Both the position numbers and the translations under genes were made by a program. From positions 1 to 36,445 of the forward strand of contig NZ_NSJF01000010.1 in NCBI RefSeq assembly GCF_002285285.1: a stretch of DNA of 36,445 nucleotides, read 5' to 3'. Source of the stretch: Vandammella animalimorsus. Lineage in GTDB: Bacteria; Pseudomonadota; Gammaproteobacteria; Burkholderiales; Burkholderiaceae_C. The notes beneath the pieces were generated by a model, which saw only the letters and a program-made list of their open reading frames with translations, did not search any database and was not told the DNA's origin. Positions 1-8,150 of this stretch are shown here, piece by piece (positions within the stretch are counted from its first letter, which is position 1; the number at the start of each line of letters is the position of its first letter).

Positions 1-3000
1 GGGCTGGGGCGCGGGCGCTGGCGCGGGCGGCGGCAGGCCGCCTGCGCCGCCACCGCTGGCCTGGCCGCCGCGCTGGGCCTTGCGCTGGCGCTCTTCCTCG
101 GCGTGGATTTTTTTGAGCCAATCGAGCTGCTCCTTGAGCGCATTGATTTGCAGGGCCAGCTTTTGCGCCTCGGTCTCGTCGCCGGCGATTTGCGCGCGCT
201 GCAAATCGATTTCCATCAGCGCAATCTTCAAATCGATTTCCTGTCGGGCGAGCTGCATCTTGAGCTGCGCGGCCGCCGCCTGGTCGCCCGTCAGCTCCAG
301 GTAGCGCAGGCGCAGCGCCTCCAGCCCGCGCACGGCGTCGTTATTGGCCAGGTCGATCTGGCGCTGCTGCTCGGCCAGGGCCTCCATTTGCGCCACCAGC
401 GCGGCGTGCTCGGCGCGCATCTCGGCAATGGCCCGCCCGGCCTGCCAGACCACGCGCGCGATTTGCTCAGAGTAATCGCTGGCCGCGGCCTGGGCATCGA
501 CCCAGCTGCCTTCAAGCATATTGAGCGCGGCATTGTGCTGGCGCGCCTGCTCTGCCAGATCGCGGCTGGCATCCCAGCCCTGGCGCGCCATCTCGGCCAT
601 TTGCTCGGCCGATTGCTCTGCCGCCTCACCCACGCCCTCGGTGGCCTCCTTGGCCTCCTCCATCGACTTGACGATGGCCTTGCCGGCCTTGTCGGTCTCA
701 ATCGCAAAGCCGTGCTGCTTGGCTTCTGCCTTGAGCGCGGCGGCAGCCACGCCATCGTTGGCCTCGATGGCGGCCTCAGCCATTTTTTTCCACGCCTCGT
801 TGATCTCGCGCGGCGTGGCCTGGCCGGAATTTTTGACGGCCTCGAAGGCCTCGCGGGCCGACTGCGCCAGGCGATCCAGCTCCTTTTGCGGGGTCACGCC
901 TAACTGCTTCAGGGCCTCTTCCAGGCTTTGGATGCCGGGCAACTGCTCCTCGATGGCCGCGCGCTGCTTGTCCAGCGCGGCTTGCACGCGGGCAATGCCT
1001 TCGGCGCCGATCTTGCCCGCCGCGCCCATGTCCTGCAGCTTGGCCTGCAATGCGTCCAGGGCCTGCAGGCTGTCGGCCTTGGCAATGGCCTGGCCAAAGG
1101 CCAACTCCAGCGCCTGGCCGAGCTGATCGGCGCTGGCGCCGGCCAGGCGCATGGATTCGGCCATGCGCTCCATGTCCTGCATGGCGTCCTGCACGGCCTG
1201 GCCCACGCTGCCCATGGCCTGCGAGGCGCTCAGGCCCAGGCGCCTGAAGCTCTCGGCCAGCACGGCTTCGTTGAATTGTGCGAACTGATCGGCGCCGATG
1301 CGCAGCTCGGCATAGGCGCGCTTGACGCCTTCGAGCGCCTGGGTCAGCTGCGCGCCGCTCATCTTGGCAAAGGCCGCCTGCCAGGCCGCGGCGGTCTGCT
1401 CGGCCGTGGTGCGGCCTGCGGCCTCCAGGGCGTACAGCGCGCGGATGTAGCCGTCTATCTGCGTGGTGTCGGCCCAGTCCACGGCCTGGCCGATCTCGCC
1501 CAGCGCCTGGGCCGCATCCTTGCCGGCCTGGGTCAGCTTGTCGAACTGCCCCACGATATCGACGGCGGCCTGGGCCGTCAGCTCGGCGGTGGTTTTTTGC
1601 GCGGCCTGGGCCAGCCGCTCTTGCGCCTGGGCGGCCGAGAGCCATTCGCCGCTGGCCTCGTCGGCCACAATCAAACCAGAGGCCAGCGCCGCTTCAAACT
1701 CCTCTGCGCTTTGCACCAGCACGCCGGTGGATTCGGAGATTTCGCGCAGCCTTTGCGCCAGTTGCTCCTGCAGCCTGGCGTTTTGTTGCTCCGCCTGGGC
1801 CTGCCGCTCACGCTGGCGGCGCAGCTCTGCATAGGCCGAGGCGATGCGCAGCACCTGCTCGGCAATGGCCACGTAGGCAATGCCGCGCGCAATGTTGGCA
1901 AAGCGCTGCTTGGCATCGGCTGCGGCGCTGATGGCGGCGCTGGCGCCCCGGCCCGAGGCGGCCACGGCATCAAGCGCGCGCACCGAGGACAGCGCCGCCG
2001 CGGCAAAGTCGCGCGCGCTTTGCACGGCCTTGATGGCAAACACGGCCGCCACCACGGCGCCGGCGCGCAGGGCCCAGGCCGCCACCGTCTCCAGGTTGCC
2101 CGCCAGCGCCTCGATGGCGCCGGCCAGCAGGCGCGATGCGCCGGTGCCCTCGTTGATGCGGTCGACGAACAGCGACCAGGCCGTGCCCAGGTTTTCGATG
2201 GCGCGGCCTACGGTCTGCGGCAGCTGGCCGAACTCTTGCTGCAGCGTCTGGGCCTGCGATTGCAGCGCGCCGGTGACGGCCTCGGCTGTGAGCTGGCCGG
2301 CCTCGGCCATCTTGCGCAGCTCGCCGGTGGTCACGCCCAAGCCATCGGCCAGGGCGCGCGCCAGGCGCGGGGCCTGCTCCATCACGGAATTGAACTCATC
2401 GCCGCGCAGCACGCCCGCCTGCAGGCCCTGAATGAGCTGACGCACGGCCGCCTCGCTGGCCGATGCCGATGCGCCCGAGACCTGCACCGCCTGATTGATG
2501 GTCTGCACCAGGGCCAGGCTTTGCTCGGCGGCCTGCGCCGCGGACAGGCCCGCGTCCTGGCCGGCCTTGGTCAGGCTGGCAAACAAATCGCCCGTGGCCT
2601 GCAGGCTGCTGCTGGTGCTTTGGGCCGTCTCGGCCACGCGCTGCCACATCTGCTCAAACAGCGCCCCATCGCCGGTGGCCAGCTGGATGCGCGCGCGCAG
2701 GCCCTGCACGGCATCGGCCGTCTCGACCAGGCCCTTGACCGAGTGCGCCAGGCCCATGGCCCCTTGCAGGCCAATGTAGGCATTGCGCAGCTGGGCCAGC
2801 TGGCGGCTGATGGACTGCACGCCCTCGCCCACCTTGCGGTGGCTGCGCTGCTGCGCATCGCCCGAAGCCTGGGCGGCGCCGGCGAGCATTTTGTAGTCGG
2901 CCGCCAGCGCCGTGGCGCGCTCGCTCACACGGCCCATGTCCCGCTGGATGCGCGCCTGCTGGCTGGCCAGGTCTTTGCCGGAGACGCCCGCGGCGGCCAT

Positions 3001-3687
3001 GGCATCGCGCAGGCGCTGCAAGGTGATGCTGTGCGCATCCAGCGCATCCTGGGCCTGGCGGGCGCTTTTGCGCAGGCCATCGAACTGCCTGCCGGCCTCG
3101 GCCTGAGCCTTGTTGGCGACGGTCAAAGCCTGGGCGCTATCGCGCTGGGCCGCGCCCAGCTGCTGCACGCTGGCGGCGGCCTGCCTGTACTCGGTGCGCA
3201 GCACGGCCAGCTGCGCGCGCGTGTCGGCCAGGCGCTGGGCCGTTTGCGCCGAGCTGTCGCCCGAGGCCTTGGCGGCCTTGGCCTGGGCCTTGTATTCGGC
3301 CGCCAGCGCCTTGATCGCCGCGCGCAGCTCATCCTGGTAGCTGCGCTGCTGTTGCAGCCTCTCGCCGGCCTGCCGCTCGGCCGCGGCGGCCTGGGCGGCG
3401 GCCTGCTGTTTTTCGCGCAGGGCCAGGGCCGCGGCCCGGGTGGCCGCCTGGGCCTCTTGCGCAGCCTGGGCGTATGCGCGGCTCTCGCCTTTGAGGCGCA
3501 CAAATTGCTCGACAGCCTCTTTTTGCTGGGCCAGGGCGCGCAGCTCAGCGGCCAGCACCTGGAACTGGGGCGCGGCCTTGCCTCCTTGCTGGGCCAGGTC
3601 GTCGAGCTCGCCGGCCAGCTGCGTGATTTTTTCGCTGCCGCTGGTCTGCGCTTCAATGGTCAGCTTGGTCTTCAACTCCGTTGCCAT
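1..3687 (-). CDS. Phage tail tape measure protein (C-terminus beyond window)
   Basis: Sets tail length and is threaded inside the tail tube. The frame stays open from the ATG at 3687 to base 1, at least 1229 codons, so the gene is cut only by the window edge. Residues about 10-250 are Ala/Gln-rich coiled coil. Residues about 320-505 match the conserved N-terminal tape measure domain of lambda-like phages, with the hallmark stretch LRGDEFNSVMEQAPRLA. Near the edge (bases 100-300) there are heptad-like coils, and the last visible residues are Pro/Ala repeats. The start has a good ribosome site (GAGGA, 5 bases upstream). It lies beyond a bidirectional terminator and a + strand insertion, so it may need its own promoter or read-through. 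Other long frames across this region on both strands are GC-rich shadows. Confidence 0.93.
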   Translation of the reverse strand, partial: MATELKTKLTIEAQTSGSEKITQLAGELDDLAQQGGKAAPQFQVLAAELRALAQQKEAVEQFVRLKGESRAYAQAAQEAQAATRAAALALREKQQAAAQAAAAERQAGERLQQQRSYQDELRAAIKALAAEYKAQAKAAKASGDSSAQTAQRLADTRAQLAVLRTEYRQAAASVQQLGAAQRDSAQALTVANKAQAEAGRQFDGLRKSARQAQDALDAHSITLQRLRDAMAAAGVSGKDLASQQARIQRDMGRVSERATALAADYKMLAGAAQASGDAQQRSHRKVGEGVQSISRQLAQLRNAYIGLQGAMGLAHSVKGLVETADAVQGLRARIQLATGDGALFEQMWQRVAETAQSTSSSLQATGDLFASLTKAGQDAGLSAAQAAEQSLALVQTINQAVQVSGASASASEAAVRQLIQGLQAGVLRGDEFNSVMEQAPRLARALADGLGVTTGELRKMAEAGQLTAEAVTGALQSQAQTLQQEFGQLPQTVGRAIENLGTAWSLFVDRINEGTGASRLLAGAIEALAGNLETVAAWALRAGAVVAAVFAIKAVQSARDFAAAALSSVRALDAVAASGRGASAAISAAADAKQRFANIARGIAYVAIAEQVLRIASAYAELRRQRERQAQAEQQNARLQEQLAQRLREISESTGVLVQSAEEFEAALASGLIVADEASGEWLSAAQAQERLAQAAQKTTAELTAQAAVDIVGQFDKLTQAGKDAAQALGEIGQAVDWADTTQIDGYIRALYALEAAGRTTAEQTAAAWQAAFAKMSGAQLTQALEGVKRAYAELRIGADQFAQFNEAVLAESFRRLGLSASQAMGSVGQAVQDAMQDMERMAESMRLAGASADQLGQALELAFGQAIAKADSLQALDALQAKLQDMGAAGKIGAEGIARVQAALDKQRAAIEEQLPGIQSLEEALKQLGVTPQKELDRLAQSAREAFEAVKNSGQATPREINEAWKKMAEAAIEANDGVAAAALKAEAKQHGFAIETDKAGKAIVKSMEEAKEATEGVGEAAEQSAEQMAEMARQGWDASRDLAEQARQHNAALNMLEGSWVDAQAAASDYSEQIARVVWQAGRAIAEMRAEHAALVAQMEALAEQQRQIDLANNDAVRGLEALRLRYLELTGDQAAAAQLKMQLARQEIDLKIALMEIDLQRAQIAGDETEAQKLALQINALKEQLDWLKKIHAEEERQRKAQRGGQASGGGAGGLPPPAPAPAPQP

Positions 3688-3710
3688 GTCTTCCTCTCTG
3701 GCCCTATCAT
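3681..3710 (+). promoter_or_regulatory. Sigma70-type promoter of a two-gene moron
   Basis: TTGCCA (3681-3686), an 18-base spacer, then TATCAT (3705-3710): 5/6 matches in both boxes. It points rightward, against the late genes, and overlaps the start codon and ribosome site of the tape measure gene on the other strand. Transcription would begin near 3717, at the first ATG of the next + strand gene. Confidence 0.55.
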
Positions 3711-3716
3711 TTGGGC

Positions 3717-3905
3717 ATGCTCAATCTCATGAAATTCGTTTTCTGCTGCGTAGTGCTGGCCGCCGTGTCTGCGGCCTATGGCCTGGGCCTGCCTTTGTGG
3801 CTGCTGCTGGGCGGCGCATTCGCGGCGCTGTGCCTCTACACGGCCTGTCAGTTCGTGGGCGCGCTGCGCCCGCGGCAGGCCCGTTGGCGCGGCGTCAGGG
3901 GTTGA
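3717..3905 (+). CDS. Small hydrophobic protein, moron gene 1
   Basis: A 62-residue protein of unknown function, mostly two hydrophobic segments (about residues 6-25 and 27-46) followed by an Arg-rich tail, so probably an inner-membrane protein with a cytoplasmic tail. No family is recognised. ATG codons at 3717 and 3729 are both possible; neither has a clear Shine-Dalgarno sequence, and the predicted transcript would begin almost at 3717, so leaderless translation is conceivable. It is encoded opposite to the late genes, between the tape measure and tail tube genes, behind its own promoter and before a terminator. Role inferred only from layout: lysogenic conversion or exclusion. The antisense frame here is hydrophilic and lacks a good start. 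Confidence 0.5.
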   Translation: MLNLMKFVFCCVVLAAVSAAYGLGLPLWLLLGGAFAALCLYTACQFVGALRPRQARWRGVRG

Positions 3906-3933
3906 GGGCGCAACGCTTAGGATGCTGTTTGCC

Positions 3934-4194
3934 ATGTCTGCATCTCCTGCTCAAAAACAATCTTGGTTGCACTGGCCGCCCACGCGCGGCGAGTGGCTTG
4001 AGGCTTTGTTGCTGCTGGGCGTTTTCGTGCTCTCGCCCGTGCTTTTCTATGCGGCCTTCGTGTGGCAAGAAAGCCTCAAGGCCGCCCTGTGGCCTGTTCT
4101 GGCCGCCGCGGGCACGGCGCTTTTCCTGCTCTTTGCCGTGGCCATGCTCATGTTTGCCTGGGCGCTGTTGGCGGGCTTGCTCAAGCGGCTCTAG
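3934..4194 (+). CDS. Two-TM membrane protein, moron gene 2
   Basis: An 86-residue protein with a polar, Trp-containing N-terminus and two strong transmembrane segments (about residues 23-44 and 50-82), ending in Lys-Arg-Leu. The family is not recognised. The ATG at 3934 has AGGA 11 bases upstream; an in-frame ATG at 3922 has no room for a ribosome site. Codon third positions are GC-rich, as expected for a real gene in this genome. It follows the first small membrane gene by 28 bases and ends 16 bases before a bidirectional terminator, so the pair forms a self-contained unit. Small membrane proteins carried this way by prophages often block injection by other phages; that is inference here. 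Confidence 0.6.
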   Translation: MSASPAQKQSWLHWPPTRGEWLEALLLLGVFVLSPVLFYAAFVWQESLKAALWPVLAAAGTALFLLFAVAMLMFAWALLAGLLKRL

Positions 4195-4210
4195 CGCAGC
4201 CCGCCCCCGT

Positions 4211-4250
4211 AAAAAAACCGCGCCCAGCAACTTGCCCGGCGCGGTTTTTT
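4211..4250. terminator. Bidirectional intrinsic terminator
   Basis: Seven A's, then the arm CCGCGCC (4218-4224), a 13-base loop, the arm GGCGCGG (4238-4244) and six T's. The A run and the T run make it work in both directions: it ends the + strand moron and also the - strand tail tube transcript. Confidence 0.85.
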
Positions 4251-4280
4251 GTTGGCCTGACAAAGGCCCTGTGCTGGCGA

Positions 4281-5072
4281 TCAGAGATCAGGCATCACAT
4301 CCACGCGCATGAACGGCCCGAAATCCGCATCCGTTTGCAGCTCAGGCACGTACAGCGCCTGGCCGCCCAATGTGAGTTCCGATGGTTCGTCGGAAATCCA
4401 GCCGAAGTCCCCGCTCATGGCCAGGCTGATGCGCGGGATGATGACGCGCACTTTTTGACCGTCGCCATTGATGCCGCTGAAGATCAGCCCTTTCTCCACG
4501 TTCGCTTTCGAGAACGCGGCGATGTTGACGTAGCCGTCATACGAGTAGTCGACTTTGAGCGGCTCGGTGTGGCTATCGGGGTGGGCGATGAGCTGGTAGC
4601 GGCTGTGGGCGGCGTCGCTGATCTTGTAGTGCGTGCCCTCCACATAGGTCTTGGGCGAGCCGGTGCTGTCTTCAATGACCACGCTTTTGGAGCGCGGGTA
4701 CTTCAAAAAGAAGTAGTCGCCGGGTTTGAGCTCGGCCAGCACTTCGTCGGTGACGGTGCCTGCCTGCTTGACAACGGCCCCGCCATAGAAGGCTTGCGCC
4801 AGGGTGCGCGCGTCGAACTGCACCATGGACAGGCTCACTTGCAGGCTCTTGCTGGTTTCCAGCTCCTTGAGCGTCAGGCGCTGGCCCGAGCAGCTTTCCT
4901 TGAGCGTGGTGGTCTCTCGGCTGGGCGTGGCGGTGAGCGTGCGGTTGCCGCAGCCCACGGAATAGATGTCCACCAGGAAGCCGTTTTCAGGGCGGCCTTT
5001 GACTGGGTCGAAGGTGCCGATCATGACCGGGCCTTGCCCGTTCCAGATGATGCTGGTTGCTGCACTACTCAT
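4281..5072 (-). CDS. Phage tail tube (major tail) protein
   Basis: A 263-residue protein assigned as the tail tube subunit from its size, beta-rich composition and place just before the tape measure gene; the assignment is partly positional. The ribosome site AAGGAG lies 6 bases before the ATG and contains the stop codon of the upstream gene, so translation is coupled. There is no Mu-like sheath gene beside it, in line with a non-contractile tail. The gene is followed by a strong terminator. No tail assembly chaperone gene (the gpG/gpGT position in lambda-like phages) is visible between it and the tape measure gene; a moron occupies that place. Confidence 0.75.
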   Translation of the reverse strand: MSSAATSIIWNGQGPVMIGTFDPVKGRPENGFLVDIYSVGCGNRTLTATPSRETTTLKESCSGQRLTLKELETSKSLQVSLSMVQFDARTLAQAFYGGAVVKQAGTVTDEVLAELKPGDYFFLKYPRSKSVVIEDSTGSPKTYVEGTHYKISDAAHSRYQLIAHPDSHTEPLKVDYSYDGYVNIAAFSKANVEKGLIFSGINGDGQKVRVIIPRISLAMSGDFGWISDEPSELTLGGQALYVPELQTDADFGPFMRVDVMPDL

Positions 5073-5075
5073 GGC

Positions 5076-5264
5076 TTACTCCTTCTTGCCTTTGGGGTTG
5101 CCTTCGGGCGCTGCGGTGGCGCTGGCGGCTGGGGCGTTTTGAGCCACGCCCAGGCCAACCAGCCAGCTGGCCTTGTGCGCGGGCAGCGTCAGCTGCGCGC
5201 CGGCTGGGTAATCGCGCCCAGCATGACGGTGCGGGCGCAGCAATTGGATGGTGGTGGTTTGCAT
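5076..5264 (-). CDS. Small phage protein, paralogue of the 8151-8426 gene
   Basis: A 62-residue protein with a compact N-terminal part (residues 3-45) and a charged Lys-rich tail. The N-terminal part aligns with the product at 8151-8426: both share a Gln-Leu...Arg-His start, Gly...Tyr...Gly, and a Gly-Val...Gln...Ala-Pro end. Both genes also share the 16-base junction AAGGAGTAAGCCATGA with the next gene. The ribosome site AAAGGAG stands 7 bases before the ATG. Likely a small head-tail or tail accessory protein; the exact job is unknown. Confidence 0.75.
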   Translation of the reverse strand: MQTTTIQLLRPHRHAGRDYPAGAQLTLPAHKASWLVGLGVAQNAPAASATAAPEGNPKGKKE

Positions 5265-5277
5265 GTGTGTGCTCCTT

Positions 5278-5721
5278 TTATTTCCAGCGGCCCCAGGCGA
5301 TGGCTTGAAGGCTCAAATGGTTCACGGTGTCGCTGGTGACGTTGCGGGCCTTGAACTCCAGCATGGAGACGGCCCATGACTGGCCGTTGATGGTTTGCGT
5401 CCGCAAGCCCGCGATCGTGCCCACACAGGTGTTGGTGCAGTTGCATAGGGCGGTGACGGGCTGGGCAGCAATGAATGGCTTGGGGAACACCCACACCGGC
5501 GCATTGCCCACGCCGCGCAACTCCCGCGCCTGGCCTGCGGCCAGCGCCGGCTTGGCAAGCAAGGCGATCCAGGGGCTGCGGCACATTTGCGTGCCATCGG
5601 CCCAGCGCACCCAAAAGCCGTTGTCGTTTTGACCGCTGTCGACGATCACGCCGCCTTGCAGCTCCTTGATGTCGCCGCCTACAGCCCCAAAGGCGGCGCT
5701 GATGCTCTCTTGCATCGTCAT
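5278..5721 (-). CDS. Tail fibre-like protein (host attachment)
   Basis: A 147-residue protein. The segment FWVRWADGTQMC (residues about 36-48) has the usual form of the short WVR-DGTQ-C motif near the ends of many phage tail fibre and spike proteins, and the rest is beta-rich with several cysteines. It follows another fibre-like gene by 14 bases and is likely part of the receptor-binding apparatus. The ATG at 5721 has GGAG 8 bases upstream; ATG 5715 is a possible second start. Its place before the tail tube gene, rather than after the tape measure, is unusual. Confidence 0.65.
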   Translation of the reverse strand: MTMQESISAAFGAVGGDIKELQGGVIVDSGQNDNGFWVRWADGTQMCRSPWIALLAKPALAAGQARELRGVGNAPVWVFPKPFIAAQPVTALCNCTNTCVGTIAGLRTQTINGQSWAVSMLEFKARNVTSDTVNHLSLQAIAWGRWK

Positions 5722-5735
5722 GGCCGCTGCTCCGT

Positions 5736-6242
5736 TCAGGCCTTGGCGGCGTTGTAGTCGGCCACGTAGTCGTGCGTGGGGTCGCCCACGCCGATGTTGG
5801 CGCAGGCCTGTTTTTGTTGCTCTTGGCCCAACACCTGGGCCTGGTCGTAGCGCACGCGCTTGGCGATGTCGGCGGCAATGGTTTGCGCAAAGTTGGCGTC
5901 GCCCCCCAGGGCCTCGGCCAGCTCCTTGAGGGTGTCCAGCGCCGCGCCCGCGCCGTTGGTGAGATCGTCTTTGACGGCCTGCTTGGCCTCGTCGATGGCG
6001 GCGATGAGTTTGTCGGCGCTCCAGGTCTTGTCTTTCACGCCCGTGCCCGCGCTGTCGTCGATCTGCGCACCGGCGCTGGCGCTGAGCTGCTGCATGGCGG
6101 TGTGCAGCTCGGTGAGCGCGGCCACGAGGCTGTTTTTGGCGTTGGTGGGCAGTGCCGACAGGTCACCTTGTTTGAGGGTCAGGCCCTTGATGTCTGCGCC
6201 AATGGTCTGGGCCAGGTTGATGATCTGTGCTTCCATGGTCAT
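5736..6242 (-). CDS. Tail fibre-like protein
   Basis: A 168-residue protein whose middle (residues about 75-125) reads like the repeated module found in many phage tail fibres: a Lys-Leu-Ile-Ala-Ala-Ile-Asp helix, then the stretch DLTNGAGAALDTLKELAEAL, then GDANFA. It is helical and Ala-rich, fit for a trimeric shaft or adaptor. The ribosome site AGGAG is 9 bases before ATG 6242. It probably works with the 5278-5721 product. It is short for a full fibre, so the fibre may be built from several small proteins. Confidence 0.7.
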   Translation of the reverse strand: MTMEAQIINLAQTIGADIKGLTLKQGDLSALPTNAKNSLVAALTELHTAMQQLSASAGAQIDDSAGTGVKDKTWSADKLIAAIDEAKQAVKDDLTNGAGAALDTLKELAEALGGDANFAQTIAADIAKRVRYDQAQVLGQEQQKQACANIGVGDPTHDYVADYNAAKA

Positions 6243-6287
6243 GTTGCGTTGCTCCTATTGGGGGGTGGTTGATGGGGGTTGATGGGA

Positions 6288-6515
6288 TCAGGACTTGGCC
6301 AGGATGTAATAGGCCACGGGGTCGCTCAAGGTGTCGGCGACATGCAGGCCGCCGTCGCTGCCTGCCTTGATGCGGTTGGCGGCGTCGGCGCTGATGAGCG
6401 GCGCGCCGCCGCTGCCGCTGCCGGGCGGGCCAGGCGGCCCGGCGGGGCCGGGGATGCCGACGATGGTGACGAGATTGGCGCGGGCGCCGTGGTTGATGAT
6501 GGTCACGATGGACAT
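6288..6515 (-). CDS. Short collagen-like fibre-associated protein
   Basis: A 75-residue protein with an N-terminal beta part, a short collagen-like stretch (GPAGPPGPPG, residues 23-32, then Gly/Ser) and a C-terminal segment with AANRIKAGSDGGLHV, a form common in phage tail fibres. Collagen-like repeats trimerise fibre shafts. It overlaps the upstream gp37-like gene by 13 bases. Possibly the trimerising or linker piece for the two fibre-like genes that follow it in the operon. Confidence 0.65.
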   Translation of the reverse strand: MSIVTIINHGARANLVTIVGIPGPAGPPGPPGSGSGGAPLISADAANRIKAGSDGGLHVADTLSDPVAYYILAKS

Positions 6516-6970
6516 GTGTCACTCCCGAAGATGACTGGGCAAATCCAGCCCAGCGGTAGGTAAAAGTCGCCGTCGCGGTAGCCTGCTGCGGGGGCCGGGG
6601 CCAGGCGCAGCGGGGATGTGCCAATGGGCTGGCCTTGCGCGTCCTTGAGGCGGTGGCGGTACAGCGCGTCCATGACCTGCGCGGCCAGCGGCCCGGCCTG
6701 TTGGCGGGCGTGAAAGCCTTGCTCGATGTCGGCCACGTTGCGGGTGTGGACGACGGTGAGCCATTGCTGATCCACGGCGGCCAGCGCGCCGGTGCGGCTG
6801 TCGGCCACCTGGTAGCCCAGGTACAGCACGTGCACGGCGGGCGTGGGCTGGTCGCCATCGGCCACGGCGGCCAGGTCAGCGGCGGAGAGCACGTGCACCT
6901 GGGGCGGCAGCGTGGCGCGCAGGCGGGCGATGAGCAGCGGCTCGGCGGCCATCCAGTTGTCTGGGGTCAT
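6503..6970 (-). CDS. Mu gp37-like protein (DUF1834)
   Basis: A 155-residue protein that fits the Mu gp37 family by length, by the pattern near the N-terminus (LIARLRATLP...VLSAADL) and by place after the gp36-like gene. This family sits at the head-tail boundary, perhaps as a tail terminator; the role is not firmly established. Its ATG overlaps the upstream stop codon in ATGA (6967-6970), indicating translational coupling. Confidence 0.75.
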   Translation of the reverse strand: MTPDNWMAAEPLLIARLRATLPPQVHVLSAADLAAVADGDQPTPAVHVLYLGYQVADSRTGALAAVDQQWLTVVHTRNVADIEQGFHARQQAGPLAAQVMDALYRHRLKDAQGQPIGTSPLRLAPAPAAGYRDGDFYLPLGWICPVIFGSDTCPS

Positions 6971-7293
6971 GGCTGCTCCCGGGTGATGGCGGCCTCTACC
7001 CGCACGGGCCAGGTGGCGCTGTGCATGACGGCGCCTGCGGCGTCGGCGTAGCGGATGTCGGCGTACAGCCCGCCCAAGGGCCAGGCGGCGGTCTCGGCGG
7101 CGCTGGCGCGCAGCTCAAACTGGCCCGCCAAGGCATCGGTGACGACGCCCGCGAACTGCTGCACCAGCGCGCCGCCAGGGGCGCGCAGTTGGCAGTCGAT
7201 CTGCCAGCCGGTGATGTCCAGCGGCGCGCCGCCTTGCTGGACGGTGCATTGCCAGTGGACGCTGGCGCCGCGCTTGATGTCGATGGTGTTCAT
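6967..7293 (-). CDS. Phage protein of unknown function, beta-rich
   Basis: A 108-residue protein not assigned to a named family with certainty. The pattern (IKRGASVHWQC...DITGWQIDCQLR...GGLYADIRYAD...ATWPVRV) suggests one Ig-like beta sandwich, similar in form to small tail or baseplate attachment domains. It lies between the gp36-like and gp37-like genes and overlaps the latter by ATGA, so it is probably a structural or connector protein. Confidence 0.7.
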   Translation of the reverse strand: MNTIDIKRGASVHWQCTVQQGGAPLDITGWQIDCQLRAPGGALVQQFAGVVTDALAGQFELRASAAETAAWPLGGLYADIRYADAAGAVMHSATWPVRVEAAITREQP

Positions 7294-7305
7294 GGTCCGC
7301 CCCTC

Positions 7306-7809
7306 TCAATACGTGCGCCAGTCGATGGTCTTGGGCGCGGTGCAGCTGAGCATGCGGCCCGGCGGCTGGGGGGTGTGATGGTCGCTGCCGCCGAGGCTGA
7401 CGCGGCCATCGGCCAGATCGCGCAGGTATTGGTCGGCCCAGCGGGTGTTGCGCTCCACGTCTTCGCTGATGGATGCGCCCATGAGGCGGCGGTAGGCGAT
7501 GGTGGCCACGACGCTGGGCAGATCGCTGCCGGCCACCAGGTGCGCGGGCAGGGGCAGCGCGCCCTGGTAGCGCGGCTGGATGTAGGTGTCGGCATGGCGG
7601 CTGGCGCGCTCCAATACATCGTGCAGCAGCTCCAGCGCGCGGCGGGCCAGCTCCAGCGCGGCGGGGTCGGCGCCTGCGGCGCTGCCGCCTTCGTAGAGGG
7701 TGCGCAGCAGGGCGCCGGGCAGGCGCGCGTCCTGCACGCTGCGCTGGGCCAGATCGTCCCAGCCGCGCGTGGCCACGCGGGCCAGGTCAGCGGGCGTGGC
7801 GTATGGCAT
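7306..7809 (-). CDS. Mu gp36-like protein (DUF1320), head-tail connector
   Basis: A 167-residue protein starting MPYATPADLA, typical of the DUF1320/gp36 family, with a helical body of the kind used by head completion adaptors. The start overlaps the stop of the DUF2190 gene as TGATG at 7807-7811. A longer in-frame start at 7920 lies inside DUF2190 and is rejected. The neighbours on both sides are head-tail junction genes, which fits an adaptor role. Confidence 0.8.
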   Translation of the reverse strand: MPYATPADLARVATRGWDDLAQRSVQDARLPGALLRTLYEGGSAAGADPAALELARRALELLHDVLERASRHADTYIQPRYQGALPLPAHLVAGSDLPSVVATIAYRRLMGASISEDVERNTRWADQYLRDLADGRVSLGGSDHHTPQPPGRMLSCTAPKTIDWRTY

Positions 7810-8147
7810 CAGATGCCCCGGGCGATGCGGATGATTTGGCCCGCATCGCTGGCCGCGTCCATGGCCCAGCCGTTGGATTTGCCGCCAGACAGGGTAACGG
7901 CGCGGCCTTCGCCGTCGCACTGCACCTCGGCGCCCAGGGCGATGGCCCCGCCGGCCTCGACGAGGACGACGCCTAGGGCGCCCACACTGGCCTGCGTGCC
8001 AGCGCGGAAGGCTGCGTTGTTCACGCCCAGCGCCTTGGCCCCTTCAGCGGCGGGGCGGCCATCGAAGCCGACGAAGCGGTACACGTGCTCCAGATCAACA
8101 GCAGCCGTGATGCTCAAAGTGAGGATGGGGTGAAAGGTGGCTTTCAT
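7809..8147 (-). CDS. DUF2190 capsid-associated protein
   Basis: A 112-residue protein with the DUF2190 pattern: a Gly-Phe-Asp-Gly turn, AKALGV, a central VGALGVVLVEAGGAI strand pair and an AMDAASDAG end. Members of this family decorate or stabilise capsids in Mu-like and other phages. The ribosome site AAGGAG lies 6 bases before the ATG and overlaps the stop codon of the upstream small gene. It lies two genes after the major capsid gene, as expected. Confidence 0.8.
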   Translation of the reverse strand: MKATFHPILTLSITAAVDLEHVYRFVGFDGRPAAEGAKALGVNNAAFRAGTQASVGALGVVLVEAGGAIALGAEVQCDGEGRAVTLSGGKSNGWAMDAASDAGQIIRIARGI

Positions 8148-8150
8148 GGC

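Noticed and set aside
928-3732. A 934-codon + strand open frame
   Set aside because: It is antisense to the tape measure gene; composition is Gly/Leu/His/Arg-rich shadow sequence, with no domain or ribosome site.
3672-4263. Two - strand frames (87 and 122 codons) opposite the moron
   Set aside because: Hydrophilic mirror images of membrane genes; weak starts and one runs over the terminator.
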